Below, piece by piece: positions 1-7,905 of a DNA stretch of 22,182 nucleotides (position 1 is the first letter of the stretch; every line of letters starts with the position of its first letter). The translations under genes were made by a program, and so were the position numbers. The notes beneath the pieces were generated by a model. That model saw only the letters and a list, made by a program, of their open reading frames with translations, was not told the origin of the DNA and made no database searches. Source of the DNA: JBKQHQ01 sp052148715 (GTDB taxonomy: Bacteria > Pseudomonadota > Alphaproteobacteria > Rhizobiales > Xanthobacteraceae); NCBI GenBank assembly GCA_052148715.1, contig JBKQHQ010000157.1, positions 1 through 22,182 on the forward strand, given 5' to 3'.

Positions 1-21
1 CGGCCTTACCCCCTCCCCAAC

Positions 22-43
22 CCTCCCCCGCAAGCGGGGGAGG
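22..43. repeat. Short GC-rich hairpin repeat (CCTCCCCCGC-AA-GCGGGGGAGG)
   Basis: Perfect 10-bp arms (22-31 and 34-43) separated by AA. The same hairpin is, to my knowledge, a common dispersed intergenic repeat in Bradyrhizobium-like genomes. It sits 35 bases before the first gene's start and might terminate an upstream transcript or form a structure in the leader; there is no T-run, so a classical intrinsic terminator is not supported. Confidence 0.7.
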
Positions 44-78
44 AGCTTGGCGCCGTCCACATGCAGGAGGACAGCGTC

Positions 79-1296
79 ATGCACGAGATCACGGGGCGGA
101 CCCATTGGCATGAGCCGACCGCGGGCAAGCGCGCGGGCTTTGGCAAGTTCGGCCGGCCGAAGACGCCCTATGATCTGTTCATGGAGCAGGAAGGCATCCC
201 GGTCCTTCGCGACATCGGCGTGCGGCGCGTGCAGGATCTGCCGCTGCAGCCGTGGAAACGCATAGGCGGGCGCGGCACCTACATCCAGCTTCTCGGCACC
301 GAAGGGAAGTGGGGTTGCTACGTGGTCGAGGTGCCGGGGGCCGGCGCGCTCAATGCCGAAAAGCATCTGTACGAGGAGATCTTCTATGTGGTCGAGGGGC
401 GCGGTTCGACCGAGGTATGGCTCGACCGCGACAGCAAGCGGCATGTCTTCGAATGGCAGGCGGGCTCGCTTTTTTCCATTCCGGTGAACGCCTGGCACCG
501 CATCGTCAATGCGAGCTCGAGCCCGGCGCTCCTCCTCGGCGGCACCACCGCGCCCAATCTCATGAACCTGATCAATAATACCGGCGCGATCTTCGACTGT
601 CCGTATCAGTTCACCGACCGCTTCAGCGGGGCCGACGACTTCTACAAGCCGAAGGACGACATCGAACCCGATCCGGTGCGCGGGCTCGCCATGCGGCGTA
701 CCAATCTCGTTCCCGACATCGTCGATTGCGATCTGCCGCTCGACAACCGCCGCTCGCCCGGCTTCCGGCGGGTCGAGCCGTTCATGACCGGCAACACTTT
801 CTATCTGTGGATCGGCCAGCACGAGAACGGGCGCTACTCGAAGGCGCACGCGCATACCTCGGCGGCCGTTCTGATCTGCCTCAAGGGCAAGGGCTATACC
901 TATACTTGGCCGGAGCGGTTCGGCACGACGCCGTGGAAGGACGGCCATGCCGGCGAGATCAAGCGGGTCGATTACGAGCCGGTGGGGATGGTGTCGGCGG
1001 CGCCCGGCGGGGCGCGCTGGTTCCACCAGCATTTCGGCGCCTCGAAGGAGCCGCTGCGGCTGACCGCCTGGTTCGGGCCGCATTCGCCTGGGCGCGAGCC
1101 CGGTCCGCCCGGCGAGACCCATATCGACTATACGGCGATGGACATCCCGGAAGGTGGCTCGGCGATTCCGTACTGGATGGAAGACCCCTTCATCCGCGCG
1201 GAATACGAAGAGACGCTGCGGCGCAACGGCGCGGAGAACCGGATGCGGCCGGAATTCTACGACAAGGATTACAAAGGCGAGCTACCCAAGGAATGA
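79..1296 (+). CDS. Two-domain cupin protein, ethanolamine ammonia-lyase 'activating' type
   Basis: A 405-residue bicupin. The first cupin lies at about residues 80-165, with a conserved EEIFYVVEGRG core and an IPVNAWHRIVN strand. The second lies at about 255-345, with KAHAHTSAAVLICLKG and RWFHQHFG, which supply candidate metal-binding histidines. The ATG at 79 is chosen because GGAGG at 66-70 sits 8 bases before it; the in-frame ATG at 61 has no such site. It lies 32 bases upstream of the EutA-like gene on the same strand, so the two are probably co-transcribed. Proteins like this are sometimes annotated as ethanolamine ammonia-lyase activating proteins in Rhizobiales, apparently from this neighbourhood; the biochemical role is not known to me. 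It could also be a cupin dioxygenase (gentisate-dioxygenase-like fold). Confidence 0.85.
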   Translation: MHEITGRTHWHEPTAGKRAGFGKFGRPKTPYDLFMEQEGIPVLRDIGVRRVQDLPLQPWKRIGGRGTYIQLLGTEGKWGCYVVEVPGAGALNAEKHLYEEIFYVVEGRGSTEVWLDRDSKRHVFEWQAGSLFSIPVNAWHRIVNASSSPALLLGGTTAPNLMNLINNTGAIFDCPYQFTDRFSGADDFYKPKDDIEPDPVRGLAMRRTNLVPDIVDCDLPLDNRRSPGFRRVEPFMTGNTFYLWIGQHENGRYSKAHAHTSAAVLICLKGKGYTYTWPERFGTTPWKDGHAGEIKRVDYEPVGMVSAAPGGARWFHQHFGASKEPLRLTAWFGPHSPGREPGPPGETHIDYTAMDIPEGGSAIPYWMEDPFIRAEYEETLRRNGAENRMRPEFYDKDYKGELPKE

Positions 1297-1328
1297 TGCC
1301 CAGGTGATGTCAAGGTGATGCGCACCCG

Positions 1329-2870
1329 ATGACCGAGGAGAGCGAGGGCGGCCGAATCTTCTTTTCCAGCACCGGCCGCACGATGGCGGAAGAAGACGAG
1401 ATTTGTCTGCTCAGCGTCGGCGTGGACATCGGCTCGTCGACGTCGCACCTCGTGTTCTCGCGCCTCATTCTTGAACGGCTCGACAGCCGTTATGTCGTGA
1501 CCGAGCGGGAGACGTTCTACCAGTCCGATATTCTGCTCACGCCCTATTCGGCGCAGGATACGATCGATGCCGACGCGCTCGGCGCTTTCATTGAGCAGCA
1601 ATATTACAAGGCCAGCGTCGAGCCCGAGGAGATCGACACCGGCGCGCTGATCCTCACGGGCGTTGCGGTGCGCCGGCGCAATGCGCGGCGGATCGGCGAG
1701 CTCTTTGCCGCGCTCGCCGGCAAGGTGGTCGCTGTCTCGGCCGGCGACAGCCTGGAGACAGTGATGGCCGCCTACGGATCGGGCGCGGTCGCGCGCTCCA
1801 TCCGCGATCAGGCGACGGTGATGAATGTCGACGTGGGCGGCGGCACGTCAAAAATCGCGGTGTGCACCAACGGCCAGGTCATCGATTTGACGGCGATCGA
1901 TGTTGGCGCGCGCCTCATTTGCACCGACGCGGCAGCCAGGATCGTGCGCGTGGAGGAGGCCGGGCATCGCGTCGGCGCCGAGCTCGGCCTCGATCTCGAT
2001 ATCGGGGCCGCGCTCGCTGCCGCCGACGCGAACGCCCTCGTCACGTGCATGGCGGATCGTTTGTTTGAAGCGATGCAGGGGCGCTCGCCCCGGGTGGGAG
2101 CCGCCGACTTGTTGCGGCTCGATCCGCTGTCCTATCGCGGGCCAATCGATGAAATCACCTTCTCGGGCGGCGTCTCCGAATACATTTACGGCCGCGAGCC
2201 GAGCGTCTTCGGCGATCTCGGGCCGCTGCTTGCCGCCGAGATTCGCGCCCGCGTCCTCGCCTGGGGACCAAAACTGCGCCAGCCGGACGAAGGCATCCGC
2301 GCCACGGTGATCGGGGCCTCGCAATACACGACGCAGGTATCGGGCTCGACCATCTTCGTCTCGCCGCTCAACGCTTTGCCGCTGCGCAATCTGCCGGTGA
2401 TCGCGCCGCCGCTCCCGCTTGGCGAGACCATCGATCCGCAGGCCGTTGCGGCGTCAATCAAAGCAGAGCTCGGCCGGCTCGACCTCGGCGACGGATCAAG
2501 CCCGGTCGCTTTGTTTGTACCCTGGCAGGGATCGGCCACCTTCGCCCGTCTCGATGCCTTCGCCCGCGGCGTAGTGGAGGGCCTGAGCGCCGTGCTCGCG
2601 CGCGGCCATCCGCTGGTGCTCGCCGGCGACGGGGACGTCGGCGGGCTCACCGGCATCCACTTCCGCGAGGAGATGCGGCTTGGCAACGCCATCGTCTCGG
2701 TCGACGGCCTCGAGCTGAAAACCTTCGACTACATCGACATCGGCGCCATGCTGGATTCTTCGGGCGCCGTGCCGGTGGTGATCAAGTCGCTGATCTTTCC
2801 GTCGAGCACCGCCGTTGGCCGCGACTGGCAGCCGGCTGCGTGCAAAGAACAGGCCCAGCCGGCGCCGTAA
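1329..2870 (+). CDS. eutA: EutA-family reactivating ATPase for ethanolamine ammonia-lyase
   Basis: A 513-residue protein of the EutA family. EutA exchanges damaged cobalamin in ethanolamine ammonia-lyase at the cost of ATP. Actin/Hsp70-type nucleotide-binding motifs are visible: phosphate-1 VDIGSST at residues 32-38, phosphate-2 DVGGGTSK at 168-175, and a later FSGGVSEYIYG that fits the adenosine motif. It is a little longer than enteric EutA, about 467 residues. The ATG at 1329 is used because the residues that follow (EGGRIFFSSTGR) look like a conserved family N-terminus; the Shine-Dalgarno sequence is weak, and an ATG at 1383 is an alternative. No eutB or eutC follows on this side, so the lyase subunits must lie upstream of the window or elsewhere. 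The EutA identification is strong; the substrate being ethanolamine is inferred from the family. Confidence 0.85.
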   Translation: MTEESEGGRIFFSSTGRTMAEEDEICLLSVGVDIGSSTSHLVFSRLILERLDSRYVVTERETFYQSDILLTPYSAQDTIDADALGAFIEQQYYKASVEPEEIDTGALILTGVAVRRRNARRIGELFAALAGKVVAVSAGDSLETVMAAYGSGAVARSIRDQATVMNVDVGGGTSKIAVCTNGQVIDLTAIDVGARLICTDAAARIVRVEEAGHRVGAELGLDLDIGAALAAADANALVTCMADRLFEAMQGRSPRVGAADLLRLDPLSYRGPIDEITFSGGVSEYIYGREPSVFGDLGPLLAAEIRARVLAWGPKLRQPDEGIRATVIGASQYTTQVSGSTIFVSPLNALPLRNLPVIAPPLPLGETIDPQAVAASIKAELGRLDLGDGSSPVALFVPWQGSATFARLDAFARGVVEGLSAVLARGHPLVLAGDGDVGGLTGIHFREEMRLGNAIVSVDGLELKTFDYIDIGAMLDSSGAVPVVIKSLIFPSSTAVGRDWQPAACKEQAQPAP

Positions 2871-3187
2871 AGCTACTGTCCCCAGTAATGAATTCGTCCA
2901 AGGTAAATGCAGCGGCGCATTCGTTGCGCCGGAATTGGTGTTTTCCCAGCATTCCACAGAGCCTATTCGCGGACTTGTCGGCGCAGAACAAGCCTTATGG
3001 GCTCAATTTGGAGCTTCTGCGCAATCTCGGATTGTTGATCCCACAGCCATGTTCTTGCTGATGTGGTATTTAATTACTTCTTCGTGAATACTCGGACAGT
3101 AGCGAGCGAGTGATTCGCTTGAGTGCCCGGCCGGCGCGACCGCAGGGGGCGTCGGAGTATCGGCTTGGGCAGAGTGGGGGGTTGCGA
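2871..3187. other. Lower-GC gap with a small hairpin; no supportable gene
   Basis: About 317 bases between eutA and the next gene, visibly richer in A/T than its flanks, especially 3060-3095. It begins with a TACTG-TCCC-CAGTA hairpin at 2874-2887, directly after the eutA stop. Short open frames cross it, but none has a convincing start, ribosome binding site or recognisable protein. The ACTGTCCCC-type sequence reminds me of the edges of REP/RAYT-like insertions, so it may be a decayed mobile remnant; that is a guess. Confidence 0.4.
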
Positions 3188-5101
3188 ATGGTTGAGGTTT
3201 ACGGAGCGTCGCCCACCGAGCGGGCGCGGAACGCCTACCATAGCTCGCGGATCGCCGACTACATTTTCGGAAGGAATACGCTCCTAGGCGTCGCGTCGTT
3301 GATGCTGCTCGCGATCTCCGGCTACGCGACCTGGAGCGGCATGAATGATTTCATCATCGGGATCTCCTCCACGCAGCTGCATAAAGCGCGTGAGCTCGTC
3401 GGCGGGCTGTCGGTCACCAAAGAGTCCCTCGTCATCGCGATCGTGGTGGCGCTCACGTTCCTGATGTGGCTCGCGCTGCGCGAGACTTTTGGCGCGCAGC
3501 GGCGGATCACCGAGCGGATGATCACCCTGCCGCTCTATCTGTTTCTTGCGCTCTGGTCGATCGGGTTCGGCTACGGTTTTTGGTGGAGCCTGATCGCCGG
3601 CGAGGAGGCGACTCATTCGAGCTTGTTGAGCCTGCAAGAGGACGCGCGCGACGCCGCGGCCGGGATCGCGGCGCGGCTCGAAGCCGTGAATGCCCAGCTC
3701 GACAATGTCGGCGCCTGGTCCGACAGCCAGATGGCGCGGGAGGAGGCGAGCGGCGGCAGCTGCGGCACCACCTCGGGTGCCGGTCGCGGGCCGCTTTACA
3801 ACGCGCGGCGCAGCGTGCGGGATTCGGTCGCCTCGCTGCGCGACGGCGTTGCCCGCTCCTGGCTCGGACCGGTGCAGGCAGAGCTTGATCAGCTGCGGCA
3901 AAGCGCCGGCAGCCTCGCCGGCGCGACGATCGAGGAGCGGCAGCGCCAGTTCGAGACGCAGGCTGCCGCGGTGCGCGGCCGGGCCCGCAGCATTGCCGCG
4001 CGCAGCAACGAGCTCGGCATATCGACCGCCGCGGACCTGCGCGCGCTCGCCAACGCGGTATCGATCGAGCCGGGCCAGGCTGGCTTCTCCTGCTACGATC
4101 CGACGCTGGCGCAAAGGTTGCGCCAAGCGGCGGATCAGGCTTCGCAGTCGGCCGAGCCGCGGCTGCGCGAGGCCTCCTTCAACGAAGGGCCGGCCGGCGT
4201 CGCCAACGCGGTCAAGAACCTGTGGCGCAATGTCGGGACGTATTCCTCGAGCCTCGTGAGCTTCGTTGCGTCAGGCGGCCAAGAGACCGTCACGCGGACG
4301 GCGAGCGGCGAGCCGATCACCGGCCGTGACGTGATTGCGCTCTTGGCAACCATCGGCGTCGATTTCGGAATCTTGGGACTGGCGGTGCTCAATCCGGCGG
4401 CCTCGGGGCCGATCCGGCGCGACGGCCTTGCCGCGACCCAGGCGCGGCTGCATCTGCCGACCGCCTCGGTCGTGCGCCAGCTCGCCACCGCGATCAACAC
4501 GGCGATCGCGCGCGCCCCCGGCGCCGATTTCGAATGGGTGCGCCGGCATTTTATTCATCATCAAGGGGCGTCCTATTTCATCATTCCCAACCTCTACAGC
4601 AGCGACCAGGCCGACAAGAACGAGGAGCTGCGCGCGCTCGCCATGAATCAACTCGCCGGCGTCTTTGCTGACCTCAACTTGGTGCGGCCCCTCAAGACGG
4701 ACGAGTGGAAGCGTCTCGGCGAGGAGGAGGAGAAGAATAGCTATAGTGATCTGACGCGGTTTCGTCGGCAGTATCAGGCGAACGGCAAGGCCGAGGAACA
4801 GTCCGGCGGCAGACGCTGGTTCGGCGGGAGGAAGACGGAGGAGGACGCGAGCACTGGCGAGACGAAGCCCTTGCGCAACCACGGCCTGCTCTCTAAGGCG
4901 CAGCGCGCGCTCGACATTGTCGGCTGGAGCGCGGCGGCGCAGAAGGACGTCGAGATTTTCCGTTTGGTCGATACCGAAGGCCTGACGCCGCTGTTGACGG
5001 TTCTCAACGAGGGAACGCCGGCGCGGGGCGTCGAGCCGGTGAGCACCGACGACAGCGACGGTCGCGTCGTGCCGATGATGGACTATCGGCGCGAGAACTG
5101 A
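3188..5101 (+). CDS. Conserved-type membrane protein with a large extracytoplasmic helical loop, function unknown
   Basis: 637 residues; I do not recognise the family. Four hydrophobic segments are visible at about residues 31-49, 80-97, 111-137 and 381-401. Residues 140-380 between segments 3 and 4 are Ala/Arg/Gln/Glu-rich and probably helical or coiled-coil. The protein has only two cysteines, Cys192 and Cys302, both in that loop, which would suit a periplasmic disulfide. The C-terminal 235 residues are soluble, with a highly charged stretch near 510-570. The ATG at 3188 is preferred because a G-run (3176-3181) precedes it; a GTG at 3110 would add 26 Arg/Pro-rich residues that look non-coding. 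It stands alone, and a long palindrome follows immediately after the stop. It could be a scaffold or sensor-like envelope protein; no function is claimed. Confidence 0.8.
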   Translation: MVEVYGASPTERARNAYHSSRIADYIFGRNTLLGVASLMLLAISGYATWSGMNDFIIGISSTQLHKARELVGGLSVTKESLVIAIVVALTFLMWLALRETFGAQRRITERMITLPLYLFLALWSIGFGYGFWWSLIAGEEATHSSLLSLQEDARDAAAGIAARLEAVNAQLDNVGAWSDSQMAREEASGGSCGTTSGAGRGPLYNARRSVRDSVASLRDGVARSWLGPVQAELDQLRQSAGSLAGATIEERQRQFETQAAAVRGRARSIAARSNELGISTAADLRALANAVSIEPGQAGFSCYDPTLAQRLRQAADQASQSAEPRLREASFNEGPAGVANAVKNLWRNVGTYSSSLVSFVASGGQETVTRTASGEPITGRDVIALLATIGVDFGILGLAVLNPAASGPIRRDGLAATQARLHLPTASVVRQLATAINTAIARAPGADFEWVRRHFIHHQGASYFIIPNLYSSDQADKNEELRALAMNQLAGVFADLNLVRPLKTDEWKRLGEEEEKNSYSDLTRFRRQYQANGKAEEQSGGRRWFGGRKTEEDASTGETKPLRNHGLLSKAQRALDIVGWSAAAQKDVEIFRLVDTEGLTPLLTVLNEGTPARGVEPVSTDDSDGRVVPMMDYRREN

Positions 5102-5276
5102 TTGTAGGTCATTGCAGGTCGGGTTAGCGCGGCCCGGACATCCCCGTAACAGGCACAGCGCACGTTCCGCGCGTAACCCGACATTCGGGCGAAGGCGTCG
5201 GGTTACGCGCGGCTCGACCCCCCCGATTTCACCGAAAGGACCGGGCCGCGCTAACCCGACCTACAGCTCTACAGCT
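5101..5276. repeat. Nested palindromic intergenic element (GGTCGGGTTAGCGCGG family)
   Basis: Outer arms at 5114-5137 and 5241-5264 are inverted repeats matching at 23 of 24 positions. Inner arms at 5167-5182 and 5197-5212 are a perfect 16-bp inverted repeat (CCGCGCGTAACCCGAC). Both arm pairs carry the GTCGGGTTA core, so the same word occurs four times. Short tandem duplications flank it: ATTGTAGGTC/ATTGCAGGTC at 5101-5120 and TACAGCT twice at 5262-5268 and 5270-5276. It lies between two genes that converge on it (ends at 5101 and 5284), where a cruciform or RNA hairpin could act as a two-way terminator. There is no open frame inside, so if mobile it depends on another element. Confidence 0.85.
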
Positions 5277-5283
5277 CCAAAAT

Positions 5284-5754
5284 CTACGCCGCGGGGCGGC
5301 GGGGAACGATGAGGTTGGCGATGACGACCTGCACCGGCTGGTCGTTCTGATTCAGCGTGGTCGTGCGCACTTTCACCAGACCCTGGCTCGGCCGCGAGCG
5401 TGAGGGCCGCACCTCCAATACTTCGTTCTCGAGCCGCAGCGTGTCGCCGGGGCGCACCGGGGTGGGCCAGCGCAGCTCGTCCATGCCGGCGCCGACAATC
5501 CCGCCGGCGATCGGCAGCCCGCTGTCGACGAGGAGACGCATGGTGAGCGCGGCCGTATGCCAGCCGCTCGCCGCCAGGCCGGCAAACAAGGTGCCCGCCG
5601 CCTGCGCCTCGTCGAGGTGAAACGGCTGCGGATCAAACTCCGCCGCAAAACGCTTGATTGCCGCCGCGTCGATCTGCAGCGACTGCGATCGATGGATTTG
5701 TCCCGGCGCGAAGTCTTCGAGGTAGAGGCGGTCTTGGTGCTCGGCTTTGTTCAT
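5284..5754 (-). CDS. MaoC-family hot-dog dehydratase/hydratase
   Basis: 156 residues, normal for a single-domain MaoC protein (R-specific enoyl-CoA hydratase-like). The hydratase motif is visible: FDPQPFHLDE, with candidate catalytic Asp41 and His46, followed by the glycine-rich GLAASGWHTAAL. WPTPVRPGDTL is the usual hot-dog strand following the active site. The ATG at 5754 has GGAG five bases upstream; an in-frame TTG at 5772 is less likely. The MATE gene is 35 bases upstream on the same strand, so the two may share a transcript, though their functions are not obviously linked. The substrate is probably an acyl-CoA thioester by family analogy. Confidence 0.88.
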   Translation of the reverse strand: MNKAEHQDRLYLEDFAPGQIHRSQSLQIDAAAIKRFAAEFDPQPFHLDEAQAAGTLFAGLAASGWHTAALTMRLLVDSGLPIAGGIVGAGMDELRWPTPVRPGDTLRLENEVLEVRPSRSRPSQGLVKVRTTTLNQNDQPVQVVIANLIVPRRPAA

Positions 5755-5771
5755 GGGTGCTCCAACGGTCA

Positions 5772-5885
5772 AAGATCAGTCAGCAGAAATCAGTAATCCG
5801 AGTCTCTGATCGGGATCGTCCTGACCGCTGGCGCCGGATCACTGATCCCTGCCATTCTGACCACCGACTTCTGATTACTGGGAGC
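5772..5885. repeat. ATCAG-rich repetitive segment running into the end of the MATE gene
   Basis: This stretch is dense in ATCAG/CTGAT words in both orientations, including a GGATCA-C-TGATCC inverted repeat at 5836-5848, CAGTAATC near 5791 and CTGATTACTG at 5871-5880. It looks like a degenerate intergenic repeat rather than coding sequence. It supplies roughly the last 25-30 codons of the MATE reading frame and its stop. I cannot assign it to a named repeat family. Confidence 0.45.
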
Positions 5886-7226
5886 TGAAGCGAACCACGC
5901 TCCGGAAGCGACGGCGGCCGCATTGACGAGGCCGAAGGTCGCAAGGCCGATGCCAAGCGCGAGAAAGACGCCGCCGAGGCCGGCCGCGAGGTGCAGCGCA
6001 AGCAAGCCGCCGCCGACTGAAACCGCAACCCGCAGCAGTCCGGCGAACAGCGGCCATGCCAGGCGACCCGCGCCTTGGGAGGCAAAATAGAGCGCGAGGC
6101 CCATGCCGAAGAAGCCATAGAACGGGCCGACGATCTGCAGGTACCGCGTCCCGACCGCCACCATCGTCGGATCGGCACCGAACAGGGCGAGCCAGACGGT
6201 CGGCAGCAGCGCGCCAGCGAGGCCGACCGCGCCGGTTAGGAGCCCGGCGATCGCCGCGCCGGTCCACGCGACGCGCAAGGCCCGTTCGCGGCGCCCGGCC
6301 CCGATATTGGTGCCGACCATTGCGGCGATCGGTGCACCGAGCCCGAATATGATGGGCACGAGGATGTATTCCAGGCGCGCGCCGGTGCCATAGCCGGCAA
6401 CGGCGGCCGGGCCGTAAGCTCCGGCAAGCCCGGTCGCGGTCGCAATGGTGATGTTGGTCGTCGCGCTGACGACCGAGGATGCGGCGCCGACCCGAAGGAT
6501 TTCGCGTGTCGGCGCCCAGGTTAGCCGGGGCGGGCTGAGGGAGGGCCGCAGCAGGCCGCCACCCGACCAGATGTAGGCGGCAAAGATGGCGCTGCCGATC
6601 AGGTAGTAGGTCACGACCGCGAGCCCGCCGCCGGCGATCCCAAAGCGCGGCAGCGGGCCGAAGCCGAAGATCAGGGCCGGCGACAGCGGGATCAGCACCA
6701 CGGCGCCGACGCAGATCACCGCCGCGGGGAGCAGCATGTTGCCCGTGCCGCGGATGACGGCGGCGAGCGAATTGAACAGCCAGAACGACAGCGCCCCGGC
6801 AAACACGACGTTCGAATAGGTGAGCGCGGCCGCAAGCGAACCCTCTTTGCCGCCCATTGCCGCGTAGAGCGAGGGTCCGAGGGCAAGCGCGGCGACGGTG
6901 GTTAGGACGCCGAGGCCGACGGCGATCGCGACCGCGTGCCAGGCGAGGATGTTGGCCTCCTCACGCCGATTGGCGCCGAGCGTGCGAGCGACCGCGGACA
7001 GGATGCCGCCGCCCATCGCCCCGGCCGAGATCATCTGCACGAGCATCAGCACGGGAAAGACGAGCGCCATCCCGGCAAGCGCATCGGTCCCGAGGCCGGC
7101 GACGAAGTAGGTCTCGACCACGCCGATCAACGCTTGTACCGTCATGACCAGAACATTCGGAGCCGCCAGGCGGAGCAGGGTCGTTCCGATCGGAGCATCC
7201 AGCAGCAGCTGCGTTCGCGCGTCCAC
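5790..7226 (-). CDS. MATE-family multidrug efflux transporter
   Basis: 478 residues with about 12 hydrophobic segments in two homologous halves, as in MATE (NorM/DinF-like) cation-coupled exporters of the inner membrane. The N-terminal APNVLVMTVQALIGVVETYFVAGLGTDALAG pattern (shown here only as a description of conserved residues) is typical for the first two helices. The GTG at 7226 (VDARTQ) is chosen because GAGG lies 8 bases upstream; extending to 7364 would read through the operator region and into the divergent MarR gene. The divergent MarR gene probably controls it. The last 25-30 residues come from a repetitive segment and look like an add-on to the normal C-terminus. The exported substrate cannot be told. 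Confidence 0.9.
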   Translation of the reverse strand: MDARTQLLLDAPIGTTLLRLAAPNVLVMTVQALIGVVETYFVAGLGTDALAGMALVFPVLMLVQMISAGAMGGGILSAVARTLGANRREEANILAWHAVAIAVGLGVLTTVAALALGPSLYAAMGGKEGSLAAALTYSNVVFAGALSFWLFNSLAAVIRGTGNMLLPAAVICVGAVVLIPLSPALIFGFGPLPRFGIAGGGLAVVTYYLIGSAIFAAYIWSGGGLLRPSLSPPRLTWAPTREILRVGAASSVVSATTNITIATATGLAGAYGPAAVAGYGTGARLEYILVPIIFGLGAPIAAMVGTNIGAGRRERALRVAWTGAAIAGLLTGAVGLAGALLPTVWLALFGADPTMVAVGTRYLQIVGPFYGFFGMGLALYFASQGAGRLAWPLFAGLLRVAVSVGGGLLALHLAAGLGGVFLALGIGLATFGLVNAAAVASGAWFASAPSNQKSVVRMAGISDPAPAVRTIPIRDSDY

Positions 7227-7256
7227 GTCGGCACCTCGTCTTGACGTTTCGGCAAA

Positions 7257-7296
7257 ATATGCGCATATGCTCCTTTCCGCAAGAGCGCATATGCGC
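7257..7296. promoter_or_regulatory. Pair of palindromes between MATE and MarR genes, probable MarR operators
   Basis: Two perfect 12-bp palindromes, ATATGCGCATAT (7257-7268) and GCGCATATGCGC (7285-7296), share the word GCGCATATGC at 7261-7270 and 7285-7294. The copies are spaced exactly 24 bp apart. They lie in the 91-bp divergent promoter region between the MATE start (7226) and the MarR start (7318). MarR dimers bind such palindromes, so autoregulation with coupled repression of the pump is the likely arrangement. Confidence 0.7.
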
Positions 7297-7317
7297 CTTT
7301 TTCCTCCGGTGGATGCG

Positions 7318-7758
7318 ATGATGCAAACTCCTGGGCCGGCGAGGCCCGATCCGGTCTTTTGCAATTGCTTGGCGATCAGGCAGGCGGCCCGCCAGGTGAC
7401 GCAGCTCTATGACCGGCATCTGGCGCCGGCGAGCCTGCGCACGACGCAGTTCTCGGTGCTGGCCAAGCTCGACCGCCTCGGCCCGCTGGCCATCAACGAA
7501 CTGGCCGCGAACATGGTCATGGACCGCACCACCATGGGCCGTGCCGTTCGTCCGCTCGAACGCGAGGGTCTCATCGCCATCGGCCCCGGTCGCGACGGGC
7601 GCACGCGGGCGCTACGCCTCACGCCGGCCGGCAAGCGGCGCCTGGCCAAAGCCGTGCCGCTTTGGCGGCAAGCCCAGGACGCGTTCGAGGCCGCGTACGG
7701 ATCGACGCAAGCCGCGCGCCTGCGCGCCGAGCTCGCGCGCGTCGTGTCAACGGTGTGA
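7318..7758 (+). CDS. MarR-family transcriptional regulator
   Basis: 146 residues, normal MarR length. The winged helix-turn-helix is at about residues 42-105: LAINELAANMVMDRTTMGRAV is the recognition region and GRDGRTRALRLTPAGKRRL is the wing and following helix. An FCNCLAIRQAAR segment near the N-terminus carries two cysteines (15 and 17) close to the dimer interface and could be redox- or thiol-sensitive, which is speculative. The start at 7318 (ATGATG) is chosen because upstream ATGs at 7267 and 7291 lie in the palindromic operators; GGTGG precedes it. It is transcribed away from the MATE pump, which is the usual target arrangement. Confidence 0.88.
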   Translation: MMQTPGPARPDPVFCNCLAIRQAARQVTQLYDRHLAPASLRTTQFSVLAKLDRLGPLAINELAANMVMDRTTMGRAVRPLEREGLIAIGPGRDGRTRALRLTPAGKRRLAKAVPLWRQAQDAFEAAYGSTQAARLRAELARVVSTV

Positions 7759-7905
7759 CCGGGCTCTACGCGCTGAAGGTCAAGCTCGCGATGAGCAGGC
7801 GATGACCCAATATGAGAAAGCACGAGTGCGCGAGGTTCGGGCGCTCGACAAAGTCTCTATCGGCTCGCGCCGGATGGCAGTCAAAGAGGTCGGCGATAAT
7901 CCGAG

